A model generated the notes under the pieces. It searched no databases. It worked only from the letters and a program-made list of their open reading frames with translations, and had not been told where the DNA came from. Below are positions 36,923-45,434 of a stretch of DNA of 64,000 bases, piece after piece (the stretch's first letter is position 1; every line of letters begins with the position of its first letter). The position numbers and the translations under genes were made by a program. This stretch comes from Actinomycetes bacterium (GTDB lineage: Bacteria > Actinomycetota > Acidimicrobiia > Acidimicrobiales > Acidimicrobilacustridaceae): assembly GCA_029782145.1 (NCBI GenBank), contig JAKOVH010000026.1:1-64000 (forward strand), in the 5' to 3' direction.

Positions 36923-37714
36923 ATGGCTGAGCGACGGCACCGGTGGTGGCGCTGGCTGCTCATCGTGCCCGCGCTGCTGATCGTGGTCGTCGGCGCCGGG
37001 GCCGCCTACCTGCTGTGGCCGCGCACGCCCACCGCCATCACCGAGGATGAGGCCCTCGAGCGCTTCCGCGGGTCGACCACGACGTCGGTCGGACCGGCCT
37101 CGGTGGGGCCGCCGTCGGGCGTCTACACCTACGACACCGACGGTCGCGAGGACATCAAGATGGGACCGCTGCCCCTCCCCACGAGGGAGATCCCCGACAT
37201 GGTGACCGCCGTGATCGCGCCCGACGGCGCGTGCTTCCGGATCGACCTCAACCTCATGGCCGAGCACACCGAGGAGTCGTCGTGGTGCGTCGGCGGTGAC
37301 GGCTCGCTGGTGATGGAGGAGCAGGTGAAGCGCGAGGAGGTCCCCGGCTTCCACGTCGAGACCCACACCACCTGTGGTCCGGGCACGGTGATCTCACCGA
37401 CGGCCACGGAGCTGCCCGTCCACTGCACCATGGACCTCGACGTCAGCGGCATCACCTTCACCATCCGCCTCGACGGCACGGCGAGGTCCGAGCCGGGCGG
37501 CACCATCGACGTCGGCTCCACCTCGGTCGAGACCCGCCACCTCACGATCCGGCTCGACGCGAGCGGCGACTTCCAGGGCCACCTCGAGGAGCAGCAGTGG
37601 CTGACCGACGACTTCCTGCAGGTGCGCACCGTGCGCGACCTGCTGCTCGACGGTCCCGGGCGCTTCTCGGAGAGGACCACCCTCACCCTGCGCTCCCTGC
37701 AGCCGCGGACCTGA
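36923..37714 (+). CDS. membrane-anchored extracytoplasmic protein of unknown function
   Basis: A 263-residue protein. It has a basic N-terminus (MAERRHRWWRW), one transmembrane helix (LLIVPALLIVVVGAGAAYLLW), then a beta-rich exported domain with four cysteines (ACFRID, SSWCVGG, TTCGPG, VHCTMD) that could form disulfides. The final part reads like a lipoprotein-type beta sandwich (VETRHLTIRLDASGDFQGHLEEQQWLTDDFLQVRTV). No family is recognised. AGGAGGTCCCC precedes the ATG. The TetR operators lie 134-175 bp upstream, so co-regulation with the divergent operon is possible. Confidence 0.7.
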   Translation: MAERRHRWWRWLLIVPALLIVVVGAGAAYLLWPRTPTAITEDEALERFRGSTTTSVGPASVGPPSGVYTYDTDGREDIKMGPLPLPTREIPDMVTAVIAPDGACFRIDLNLMAEHTEESSWCVGGDGSLVMEEQVKREEVPGFHVETHTTCGPGTVISPTATELPVHCTMDLDVSGITFTIRLDGTARSEPGGTIDVGSTSVETRHLTIRLDASGDFQGHLEEQQWLTDDFLQVRTVRDLLLDGPGRFSERTTLTLRSLQPRT

Positions 37715-37769
37715 ACGGGCTGGTCACGCCTCCACGAGCGCGCTGACGGCAAGCCGCGCCCGGGGTCGT

Positions 37770-38366
37770 TCAGGGCAGGTGGACCTTCTCGTCCTTCGGG
37801 GTGGTGAAGGCGTGGATGAACCCGGCGATGCTGGCGAGGAACAGCACGGCAGCCACCAGGAAGCACACGAGCGCGGCCTGGGCGGCCCGCTCGCCGAAGA
37901 TGCTGAAGCCGTAAGAGGTCAGCAGCAGGCCGCGCAGGGTCTCGCCCCGGAACAGCGTCTGCACCTGCCCGGTGAGCTTCTCGTCCTGGGCCTGCAGGTC
38001 GGCGTTCGTGGGGTCGGCCTTCAGCTGGGTGGCCACCGCCCGCTCCTCGTTGGAGGTCTGGGAGTAGGTCTTGCCGTCGTTGATCTCGCTCAGGTGCAAG
38101 GCGATGTAGTCGTTCGCGTAGCACTCGGCCTGCTTGCCCGTGGTCAGCTGCTCACCGGCCCACTTCACCAGGCAGTCGGCCTGCTTCTCCTCGTCGGTGA
38201 GCTTGTCCGCCGGCGTGAAGGTGATCTGCTGCTGGCTGAGCTGGTTGTGGACGTAGTCGTCGGCGAAGTTGGCCTGGTTCTGCAGCACCAGTCCGAGCAC
38301 CAGGATCAGCACGGCGAGCACGAGCCCTCCGACGCTGAAGATCAGATCGAGCGTCCGTCGGGTCAT
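37770..38366 (-). CDS. two-helix membrane protein of unknown function
   Basis: A 198-residue protein with transmembrane helices at each end: LIFSVGGLVLAVLILVLGLVL at about residues 9-29 and AQAALVCFLVAAVLFLASIAG at about 161-181. Between them is an exported, Gln/Asp-rich helical loop of about 125 residues with two cysteines (QADCLVK, QAECYAN). The pattern is common in actinobacteria without an assigned role. It converges on the previous gene with 55 bp between the ends. GGAAGG precedes the ATG at a distance of nine bases. Confidence 0.7.
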   Translation of the reverse strand: MTRRTLDLIFSVGGLVLAVLILVLGLVLQNQANFADDYVHNQLSQQQITFTPADKLTDEEKQADCLVKWAGEQLTTGKQAECYANDYIALHLSEINDGKTYSQTSNEERAVATQLKADPTNADLQAQDEKLTGQVQTLFRGETLRGLLLTSYGFSIFGERAAQAALVCFLVAAVLFLASIAGFIHAFTTPKDEKVHLP

Positions 38367-38552
38367 GGTGGTCCGCCTTCCCTCGGGCCGCGCCGGTGCG
38401 CGGCACGGCCCGGTCTCTACCCACGACGTGCACCCGCATGCTTGGAGAACTTGTCCGGCTCACTTCCCCGTGCTCGGGCGCGCTCGGCTCCGTCGGTGAG
38501 CGGTGGGCGGGGGAGGCCTGAGCGGCTGGCCGGGCGGCAGGTGCCCCGTCGG

Positions 38553-38558
38553 TAGGCT
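38553..38558 (+). promoter_or_regulatory. -10 box TAGGCT of a probable leaderless promoter
   Basis: TAGGCT is followed by seven bases and the ATG of the double-cupin gene at 38566. No ribosome site is present. Confidence 0.55.
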
Positions 38559-38565
38559 CCGCGAC

Positions 38566-39543
38566 ATGTCCGAGCTCCGGGTGCGGAGGGTGATGACCGG
38601 AACCGATCCCACCGGGTCACCGGTCATCAGCGACGACGGCAGGCCCCCGAACACCGTGGTCCACGGACCGTTCGCCGTCAGCGAGGTGCTGTGGTCCGAC
38701 GGGCCGACGCTGCGCTTCGACGACGACCCTGACCGCTCGACGCCCGGCTTCCCGCTCGAGCCGCCGCCGGGCGGGGTGAGCGTGCGGGTGATCCGGATGC
38801 CGGGGGCGGCGCCGACCACGAGGCCCGACGACACCTGGCTGCGGGTGGAGAACGACGAGGAGGAGCTGCCGGGCATGCACCGCACGGACACGCTCGACCT
38901 CATGGTGGTGCTCGAGGGGTCGGTGGTGCTGGGCCTCGACGACGGCCAGCGCACCCTGCGCGCCGGGGAGTGCGTGGTGCAGCGGGGCACCCGGCACCGG
39001 TGGCGCCCCGCCGACGAGCACGGCTGGACCTACCTGGTCGCCATGCTGCGGCCCGCGCCGGGGCTCCCCGCGGCGCCGCTGCCCAGCCCTCTGATCCGCC
39101 CGCCCCGCAAGGGCGACCGACCGGTGCGCCGGGTCGTCACCGGCACGCCGACCCTCGACGGACCGGCCCGCGTCGGCGTCACGGGCGCCCGCACCAGCCT
39201 CACCGACCTGTGGCAGACCGGTGGGCCGCTCTGCCGGCCCGACCAGGGCGGCGACCGCTGCGACGAGTGGGACCTCGACCCGGTGGGCGGCGGGGTGGCG
39301 TTCCGCTTGGCCGAGCTGTCGTCCGCCGTTCCCCCCAACGAGCGGGCATGGCACGCCACCGCGACGGTCGACGTCGACGTGGTGCTGTCGGGCCGGGTGC
39401 GCCTCGAGCTGCGCGGCTCGTCGACCGAGCTCGGCCCCGGCGACGTGGTGGTGCAGCGGGGCACGGAGCACCGCTGGGTGGCGGTGGGCGACGAGCCGGC
39501 GCGGGTCGCGGCGGTGATGCTGACCGCCCAGTGCCCCTCCTAG
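38566..39543 (+). CDS. duplicated cupin-domain protein
   Basis: A 325-residue protein made of two similar halves. Each half opens with a VRRVMTGTDPTG/VRRVVTGTPTLD segment and contains a cupin barrel: VVLEGSVVLGLDDGQRTLRAGECVVQRGTRHRW in the first and VVLSGRVRLELRGSSTELGPGDVVVQRGTEHRW in the second. The RGTxHRW ends carry the single conserved histidine. The usual first-motif HxH is missing, so metal binding is doubtful and a structural or small-molecule-binding role is as likely as catalysis. An internal duplication within one gene is evident. Transcription is probably leaderless from TAGGCT. Confidence 0.82.
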   Translation: MSELRVRRVMTGTDPTGSPVISDDGRPPNTVVHGPFAVSEVLWSDGPTLRFDDDPDRSTPGFPLEPPPGGVSVRVIRMPGAAPTTRPDDTWLRVENDEEELPGMHRTDTLDLMVVLEGSVVLGLDDGQRTLRAGECVVQRGTRHRWRPADEHGWTYLVAMLRPAPGLPAAPLPSPLIRPPRKGDRPVRRVVTGTPTLDGPARVGVTGARTSLTDLWQTGGPLCRPDQGGDRCDEWDLDPVGGGVAFRLAELSSAVPPNERAWHATATVDVDVVLSGRVRLELRGSSTELGPGDVVVQRGTEHRWVAVGDEPARVAAVMLTAQCPS

Positions 39544-39545
39544 CT

Positions 39546-39582
39546 GGTTCACGACGTTCCGGTTCCCGGAACGTTCGGAACC
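39546..39582. terminator. bidirectional hairpin between the cupin and hrpA genes
   Basis: ACGTTCCGG (39554-39562), loop TTC and CCGGAACGT (39566-39574) form a perfect 9-bp stem. An outer GGTTC/GAACC pair extends it after a three-base internal loop. It fills the 50-bp space between the convergent stop codons. Confidence 0.65.
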
Positions 39583-39593
39583 ACCTTGGCCGG

Positions 39594-42500
39594 TCAGCGG
39601 GTGACGAAGGCGCCCACCGCGTCGAGGGCGTCGAGGATGCGCTTCTCGGAGGTGCCCGGGGCGGCGCCAAGGGGCTGGGCGAACAGGCTGACCCGCAGCT
39701 CCTCGATCATCCACCCGATGCGGCTCAGCTCGGCGTCGGCCGGGCCGCCGGGCGGGACGGCCTCGAGCACCTCGGCGTAGCGGCGGTCGACGGCGTGCAC
39801 GGTGGCCATGCGCGTGGCGTCGCGGGCGACGGACTCGCCGAGCTTGTCGAGGCGGAAGGTGACGGCCCGCAGGTAGCGCAGCACGTCGGCCAGGCGGTCG
39901 CGCCCGGTGGCGGAGACGAACCCCGGGTAGACGAGGGTGCCCCGCTGCTCGGCCACGTCGTCGAGGGCCGGGCCGAACGCCGGCGGGGCCGGCTCCTCGA
40001 TGCGCCGGTCGATGCCGCGCACCTCGACGAGGATGTCGCCCACGAGGCGCGCCACCGCGAGCACGTCGCCCTCCAGCCCGGCGCGCACCCCGGCCCGCAG
40101 CTCGTCGAAGGCGACTGCGTCCCACACCGGCGCCCCACCAGCGCGCATGAGCGCGTCGAGCGAGCAGGTGACGCAGTCCTCCAGGAGGGCGTCGAGCGAC
40201 GGGTACGGGCTCGACGCCAGCGCCAGCCGATGGGCGTTGGTGAGCCGGCCCTGCACGCCCTTCAGCGACAGCGGCACGGTGAGGCGCAGCAGGCGCCGCT
40301 CTCCGCGCCACGTAGTGCGCACCTGCTCGGCCGCCGAGTCGACAAGGCGCAGGCCGACCGACTCGCCCTCGTCGACCAGCGCCGGGTAGCCCTCCACGGG
40401 CTGGCCGCCGACGGTGTGGCGCACCTTGCGGGGCAGCTCACCGAGGTCCCAGTCGACGAGGCCGTGGCGCTCGAAGCTCGCGCTCGCCTCGCTCAGCGCC
40501 CTGCGCACGTCGGGGGCCAGGCGCTGCTGGAGCGGGCCGAGCTCCTTGGCCTCGCCGAGCACCCGGCCGTCGTCGTCCTCGACGCGGAAGGTGATGCGCA
40601 GGTGCGGCGGGAGAGCGGCGAGGTCCCACGCCTCGACGGCGATCGGCACGCCGGCCGCCCGGCCCATGTGGCGTGACAGCAGTGGCAGCAACGGGCCGTC
40701 GTCGGGCCCGCACGCGGCCAGGAAGGCCTCGACGTGGTCGGGCACCGGCACCAGAGGACGACGCAGGTCCTTGGGCAGCCCGCGCACCAGGGCGGTGACG
40801 AGCTCCTGGCGCAGCCCGGGCACCAGCCACTCGAAGCCGTCGGGCCGGAGCTGGTTGAGCACGCCGACCGGCACGTGCACGGCCACGCCGTCGTCGGGCG
40901 AGCCCGGCTCGTAGAGGTACGACAGGGGCAGCACGAGCGCACCCTGATCCCACACGGCGGGGAAGTCCTCGTCGCGCAGCTCGTCGCCGGCCGCCCCGAG
41001 CAGGTCGTGGAGGGTGAAGGAGAGCAGCTCGGGCCGGCGGCGGCGTTCCTTCTTCCACCACGAGTCGAAGTGCCGGGCCGACACGACCGCGGCCGGCAGG
41101 CGCTCGTCGTAGAGGCGCTCCAGGGCGGCCTCACCGTCGGCCAGGTCGCGTCGCCGGAACCGGTGCTCGAGCTGGTCGAGCTCCTCGAGCAGCTCCCGGT
41201 TGCGCCGGAACATCGAGTGGTGGGTGGGCCAGTCGCCCTCCACCAGGGCGTGGCGGACGAACAGCTCCCGGGCGAGGTCGGGGTCGACGCGCCCCAGCGG
41301 CACGAGCCGGTCGGTGACGACGGGGAGGCCGTAGAGCGTGACCCGTTCCCGGGCCATGGCGCTGCCCCGCTTGGCCGACCAGTGCGGCTCGGAGTACGAG
41401 CGCTTCACCAGGTGGCCCCCCAGCTCCTCGGCCCACTGCGGCTCGATGCGGGCCACGGTGCGGGCGAACAGCCGCGAGGTCTCCACCAGCTCGGCGGCCA
41501 TCACCCACGCCGGTGGCTTCCGGGCCAGCGACGAGCCGGGGAAGATGGCGAAGCGGGCGTTGCGGGCGCCGAGGTACTCCCGGCTGTCGCGGTCCTTCTG
41601 GCCGAACTGGCTGAGCAGGCCGGCGAGCAGGGCCTTGTGCACGTCGTCGGGATCGGCCGGCTCCCGGTTCTGGGCCATGCCGAGGCCGGCCACGATCTGG
41701 CGCAGCTGGCTGTGCACGTCCTGCCACTCCCGGATGCGCAGGAAGTTGAGGTGCTCGTCGCGGCACAGGCGCCGGAAGCGGTTGCCCGAGAGCTGGCGCT
41801 GCTGCTGGCGCACGTGGCGCCACAGGTTCAACAGGGCCAGGAAGTCGCTGCCGCCCTCGTCGAACCGGGCGTGGAGCTGGTCGGCCCGTGCCTGGTCGTC
41901 GGCGGGGCGCTCCCGCGGGTCCTGGATGGACAGGGCGGCGGCGATCACCAGCACCTCGCGCAGGCAGCCCCGCTCCCCCGCCTCGAGCACCATGCGCCCG
42001 AAGCGGGGGTCGATCGGCAGACGGGCGAGCCGGCGGCCGACGGGGGTGAGCCGACGGCCGCCGCGCCCGGACTTCGCACGGTCCTTCGCCGGCTCATCGT
42101 CGGGCGCCAGCGCACCGAGCTCTTCGAGCAGGCGGATGCCGTCGGTGATGGCCCGCCGGTCGGGCGGGTCGAGGAAGGGGAACGCCTCGATGTCGCCCAG
42201 CCCGATGTTCGTCATCTGCAAGATGACCGACGCCAGGTTGGTGCGCAGGATCTCGGGGTCGGTGTACTCAGGTCGGCTCTCGAAGTCGTCCTCGCCGTAG
42301 AGACGGATGCAGACGCCGTCGGCCACGCGCCCGCAGCGGCCGGCTCGCTGGTTCGCCGACGCCTGCGACACCGCCTCGATGGGCAACCGTTGCACCTTCA
42401 ACCGTCGACTGAAGCGGGAGATGCGGGCCAGGCCGGTGTCGACCACGTAGTGGATGCCCGGCACGGTGATCGATGTCTCGGCCACGTTGGTGGCCAGCAC

Positions 42501-43367
42501 GACCCGCCGGCCCCGGTGGGGCTGGAACACCCGCTGCTGCTCGGCGGTGGAGAGCCGGGCGTAGAGCGGCAGCACCTCGGTGTCGGGCAGGTCGAGGGCG
42601 CGCAGGGCGTCCGCGGCGTCGCGGATCTCCCGCTCACCGGAGAGGAACACGAGCACGTCGCCGGGCCCGGCTCGACGCAGCTCCCGCACGGCGTCGACGA
42701 TGCCGGCGACCTGGTCGCCTCCCTGGGCCTCGAGGGGCCGGTAGCGCACCTCCACCGGATAGGTGCGACCGCTCACCTCGATCACCGGCGCCCCGCCGAA
42801 GTGGGCAGAGAAGCGCTCGGTCTCGATGGTGGCCGACGTGACGATCACCTTCAGGTCCGGCCGCCGGGGCAGCAGCTGGCGCAGGTACCCGAGGATGAAG
42901 TCGATGTTGAGGCTGCGCTCATGGGCCTCGTCGACGATGATCGTGTCGTAGGCCCGCAGCATGCGATCGCGCTGCAGCTCGTTGAGCAGGATGCCGTCGG
43001 TCATCAGCTTCACGAGCGTGGCGTCGCCCACCCGATCGGTGAACCGCACGGCGTAGCCGACGGCCCCACCGACCTCGACCCCGAGCTCCTCGGCGATGCG
43101 CGACGCGACCGTGCGGGCGGCCAGGCGGCGGGGCTGCGTGTGGCCGATCGTGCCCTCGACGCCTCGGCCGAGCTCCAGGCAGATCTTGGGCAGCTGGGTG
43201 GTCTTCCCCGAGCCGGTCTCCCCGGCGACGATCACGACCTGGTGGTCGCGGATCGCCTCGGCGATCTCGTCGCGCCGCTGGGAGATGGGCAGCTGGTCGG
43301 GGAACGTGAGGCGGGGGACCGACCGGCGGCGCCGCTCGACGAGCTCGGGCGACGGACGGCGGGCCAT
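39594..43367 (-). CDS. hrpA: ATP-dependent RNA helicase HrpA
   Basis: A 1257-residue DEAH-box helicase of the HrpA type. Walker A is GETGSGKT (49-56), DEAH is at 146-149, and SAT follows in VIVTSATIETERFSAHFGG. The helicase C domain contains QRAGRCGRV. After the winged-helix/ratchet region comes the long DUF3418-type C-terminal part that separates HrpA from shorter DEAH proteins. Length is close to the E. coli protein of about 1300 residues. HrpA resolves stalled or collided ribosomes and processes mRNA, by knowledge of the family. The ATG is nine bases after a TATCCT box, so the leader would be only a few nucleotides. Confidence 0.93.
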   Translation of the reverse strand: MARRPSPELVERRRRSVPRLTFPDQLPISQRRDEIAEAIRDHQVVIVAGETGSGKTTQLPKICLELGRGVEGTIGHTQPRRLAARTVASRIAEELGVEVGGAVGYAVRFTDRVGDATLVKLMTDGILLNELQRDRMLRAYDTIIVDEAHERSLNIDFILGYLRQLLPRRPDLKVIVTSATIETERFSAHFGGAPVIEVSGRTYPVEVRYRPLEAQGGDQVAGIVDAVRELRRAGPGDVLVFLSGEREIRDAADALRALDLPDTEVLPLYARLSTAEQQRVFQPHRGRRVVLATNVAETSITVPGIHYVVDTGLARISRFSRRLKVQRLPIEAVSQASANQRAGRCGRVADGVCIRLYGEDDFESRPEYTDPEILRTNLASVILQMTNIGLGDIEAFPFLDPPDRRAITDGIRLLEELGALAPDDEPAKDRAKSGRGGRRLTPVGRRLARLPIDPRFGRMVLEAGERGCLREVLVIAAALSIQDPRERPADDQARADQLHARFDEGGSDFLALLNLWRHVRQQQRQLSGNRFRRLCRDEHLNFLRIREWQDVHSQLRQIVAGLGMAQNREPADPDDVHKALLAGLLSQFGQKDRDSREYLGARNARFAIFPGSSLARKPPAWVMAAELVETSRLFARTVARIEPQWAEELGGHLVKRSYSEPHWSAKRGSAMARERVTLYGLPVVTDRLVPLGRVDPDLARELFVRHALVEGDWPTHHSMFRRNRELLEELDQLEHRFRRRDLADGEAALERLYDERLPAAVVSARHFDSWWKKERRRRPELLSFTLHDLLGAAGDELRDEDFPAVWDQGALVLPLSYLYEPGSPDDGVAVHVPVGVLNQLRPDGFEWLVPGLRQELVTALVRGLPKDLRRPLVPVPDHVEAFLAACGPDDGPLLPLLSRHMGRAAGVPIAVEAWDLAALPPHLRITFRVEDDDGRVLGEAKELGPLQQRLAPDVRRALSEASASFERHGLVDWDLGELPRKVRHTVGGQPVEGYPALVDEGESVGLRLVDSAAEQVRTTWRGERRLLRLTVPLSLKGVQGRLTNAHRLALASSPYPSLDALLEDCVTCSLDALMRAGGAPVWDAVAFDELRAGVRAGLEGDVLAVARLVGDILVEVRGIDRRIEEPAPPAFGPALDDVAEQRGTLVYPGFVSATGRDRLADVLRYLRAVTFRLDKLGESVARDATRMATVHAVDRRYAEVLEAVPPGGPADAELSRIGWMIEELRVSLFAQPLGAAPGTSEKRILDALDAVGAFVTR

Positions 43368-43376
43368 AGGAATCCG

Positions 43377-43382
43377 AGGATA
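43377..43382 (-). promoter_or_regulatory. -10 box TATCCT close to the hrpA start
   Basis: TATCCT on the minus strand ends nine bases before the hrpA ATG, predicting a leader of zero to three nucleotides. This is slightly longer than the strict leaderless spacing seen elsewhere in the window. Confidence 0.45.
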
Positions 43383-43453
43383 CGGACCGACCGCCGAGGT
43401 GGGCGATCGGCGGTTGGTACGTTCGTCGCGAGACGACCCGAGGCTGAGCCCCG

Positions 43454-44302
43454 TCAGTCGAGCTGCGCCGACGCAGGGTGGCGCAGGGCCTGCATGTCGT
43501 CGTGGCGAGCCCGGATCTGGTCGTGGTAGCTCGGCTTGGTCGGGATCCAGAACCGCTCGTGCTCCACCGCGTCGAACACCAGGGCCGCCACCTCGGCGGG
43601 CGGCATCCCGGCACCGACGGTGGCGTCCTCCATGGCCGCCAGCACGAACTCCTCGTCGGCGGTGCGCTCGCGGCCCCGGTCGGTCCAGCGCTCGGGGCGG
43701 TTGCGCTGGGAGCTGGCGATGCCGGTGGCCACCAGGCTGGGCACCAGCACCGACACGCCGATGGGCGCGCCGGTGGTGAGCAGGTCGTGGGCCAGGCACT
43801 CGGTGAGCCCCACGGCAGCGAACTTCGACGTGTAGTACGGGCCCGAGTAGGCGTTGGTGACGAGCCCGCCCATCGAGGCGGTGTTGACGATGTGGGCGGT
43901 GCCGCCGGCCGCCAGCAGGCGGGGCACGAAGGTGCGGATGGCGTGCACCAGGCCGTAGAGGTTGACCCCCATGACCCACTGCCAGTCGGCCAGGGTGCGC
44001 TCCCACAGCAGCCCGCCGCTGAACACGCCGGCGTTGTTGCACAGCAGGTGCACCCCACCGAAGCGCGACCACGCCTCGTCGGCCAGCCGCTCGACCTCCT
44101 CGGCGACCGACACGTCGGTGGCGACGCCGATGGCCTCCCCGCCGGCCCGCACGATGGCGTCGACCGTGTCGTCGAGGCGGGGCTGCTCGACGTCGGCCGC
44201 CACCACCTTCATGCCTCGCGACGCGGCCGTCTCGACGAGGGCCCGCCCGATGCCGCTGCCCGCTCCGGTGACGACGGCGACCATGCCCCGCTCGATCTGC
44301 AT
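43454..44302 (-). CDS. SDR family NAD(P)-dependent oxidoreductase
   Basis: A 282-residue classical short-chain dehydrogenase. The dinucleotide-binding motif TGAGSGIG is at 12-19, with a following DVEQPR acidic position at 38 that hints at NAD+ preference. NNAG is at 89-92, Ser in TASMGG (about 143) and the catalytic Tyr156-x3-Lys160 in YYTSK. The extra C-terminal 30 residues (ERFWIPTKPSYHDQIRARHDDM) occur in a subgroup of actinobacterial SDRs. The substrate is unknown. The gene follows palindrome A copy 2 and appears leaderless (TAGTCT, six bases, ATG). Confidence 0.9.
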   Translation of the reverse strand: MQIERGMVAVVTGAGSGIGRALVETAASRGMKVVAADVEQPRLDDTVDAIVRAGGEAIGVATDVSVAEEVERLADEAWSRFGGVHLLCNNAGVFSGGLLWERTLADWQWVMGVNLYGLVHAIRTFVPRLLAAGGTAHIVNTASMGGLVTNAYSGPYYTSKFAAVGLTECLAHDLLTTGAPIGVSVLVPSLVATGIASSQRNRPERWTDRGRERTADEEFVLAAMEDATVGAGMPPAEVAALVFDAVEHERFWIPTKPSYHDQIRARHDDMQALRHPASAQLD

Positions 44303-44308
44303 GGCCGC

Positions 44309-44314
44309 AGACTA
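44309..44314 (-). promoter_or_regulatory. -10 box TAGTCT of a probable leaderless promoter
   Basis: On the minus strand TAGTCT is followed by six bases and the ATG of the SDR gene at 44302. Confidence 0.55.
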
Positions 44315-44370
44315 GGGCGATGACCGAGCAGGTGGCCGCGCCCGGAGGCCGCCGCAGCCGGCCGCCGATC

Positions 44371-44426
44371 CCCGTTCTGGTGGAGATCTACGGTCGCATG
44401 TGGTCGTAGATCTCCACCAGAACGGG
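44371..44426. repeat. intergenic palindrome family A, copy 2
   Basis: A perfect 22-bp inverted repeat: the left arm starts CCCGTTCTGGTGGAG (44371) and ends at 44392, and the right arm is 44405-44426. The loop is GTCGCATGTGGT. The central 48 bp match copy 1 (6719-6766, reversed) at 45 positions. It lies 43 bp past the amidohydrolase stop, after a pyrimidine-rich stretch of that transcript, and upstream of the SDR gene. Confidence 0.9.
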
Positions 44427-44469
44427 AGGAGGGACAGGGGACGGGCGGGGACCGGGTAGGCGCTCGCGG

Positions 44470-45351
44470 CTAGACGTCCTGGTCGAGGGCGAAGACCCGG
44501 AGGGCGTTCTCGCGGAGGAACTTGGGCCACACCTCGTCGCGGAACGGCACGTCGGGCATGTCCCGGAACTGCCGCTCGAGGGTGAGCCCGGCCGGGAAGT
44601 ACCCGCAGTACATGACCTTGTCGGCGCCGCGGGTGTTGGCGTAGTCGATGATCGCCTTCGGGTAGTGCTTGGGGGCGAAGGCGCTCGTCATGTAGTGCAG
44701 GCCCGGCCACTTGAGCATGAGCTTCACGGCCAGCTCGGTCCACGGCTCTCCGCCGTGCATCATCACCATGGTGAGCTCGGGGAAGTCGTAGAGCACCTCG
44801 TCGAACTGCTCGACGTGCTGGGGCCAGCTCGGCATGCGGGGCCCGACGATGCCGCCGTTGATGCAGATGGGGATGCCGAGCTCCACGCACGTGGCGTAGA
44901 TCGGGTACATCTTCGGATCGGCGATGCCGACCTGGGGCACCATCCCCGACGGGAACGTCATGGCCGCCACGATCCCGCGCTCGGCCTTCAGGCGCTTCAG
45001 CCGGCGCACCGTGTCCATGCCCTGGTTGGGGTCGGCCGACGCGCACAGGTGGAAGCGGCCGGGGTGCTCGGCCTTGGCCCGGATGGAGTCGTCGTTGAGC
45101 CCGGTCATGCACTGCTCGATGCCGAAGGCGTCCATCTTCTCGACGATCCACTGCACCGGGTCGACGTCGGGGCCGACCACGTCGGGGACGTCCTTGAACA
45201 TGTACTGGGCCGGGAACTCCATCTCCTGGAGCGACTCGCGGTCCTTCAGGTTCGCCTTGAAGAAGTCGTAGGCCGCCTTCTTCTGCTCGATGCTGCGGTA
45301 CGGGAACCCCATGCCGAGGTCCACGATGCCGATGTCGGTCGGCATGCTCAT
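44470..45351 (-). CDS. amidohydrolase family protein (ACMSD/TIM-barrel type)
   Basis: A 293-residue metal-dependent hydrolase or decarboxylase of the amidohydrolase_2 group. Typical stretches are MDAFGIEQCMTGL, GRFHLCASADPNQGMDTVRRL, GIPICINGGIVGPRMP and MMHGGEPWTELAVKLM (metal His). The C-terminal DKVMYCGYFPAGL holds the position of the active-site aspartate region but with Cys-Gly rather than the usual GSD, so catalysis may differ. The N-terminal HxH motif (normally xDxHxH) reads VDLGMGF here, without the histidines. This is therefore a degenerate member with unknown activity. GGGGGAGCAGCAC precedes the ATG. Confidence 0.8.
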   Translation of the reverse strand: MSMPTDIGIVDLGMGFPYRSIEQKKAAYDFFKANLKDRESLQEMEFPAQYMFKDVPDVVGPDVDPVQWIVEKMDAFGIEQCMTGLNDDSIRAKAEHPGRFHLCASADPNQGMDTVRRLKRLKAERGIVAAMTFPSGMVPQVGIADPKMYPIYATCVELGIPICINGGIVGPRMPSWPQHVEQFDEVLYDFPELTMVMMHGGEPWTELAVKLMLKWPGLHYMTSAFAPKHYPKAIIDYANTRGADKVMYCGYFPAGLTLERQFRDMPDVPFRDEVWPKFLRENALRVFALDQDV

Positions 45352-45434
45352 GTGCTGCTCCCCCTTGCGACGGTGCCGGCCCCTGCGCGCCCGGGCCGCG
45401 GGCGGGGCCGGCGGGACCGGCGTGCCGGCGGAGC

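Noticed and set aside
39594-44072. A single 1492-residue protein on the minus strand
   Set aside because: The frame upstream of the HrpA start at 43367 overlaps the SDR gene, which has complete catalytic motifs in another frame. HrpA begins normally at 43367.
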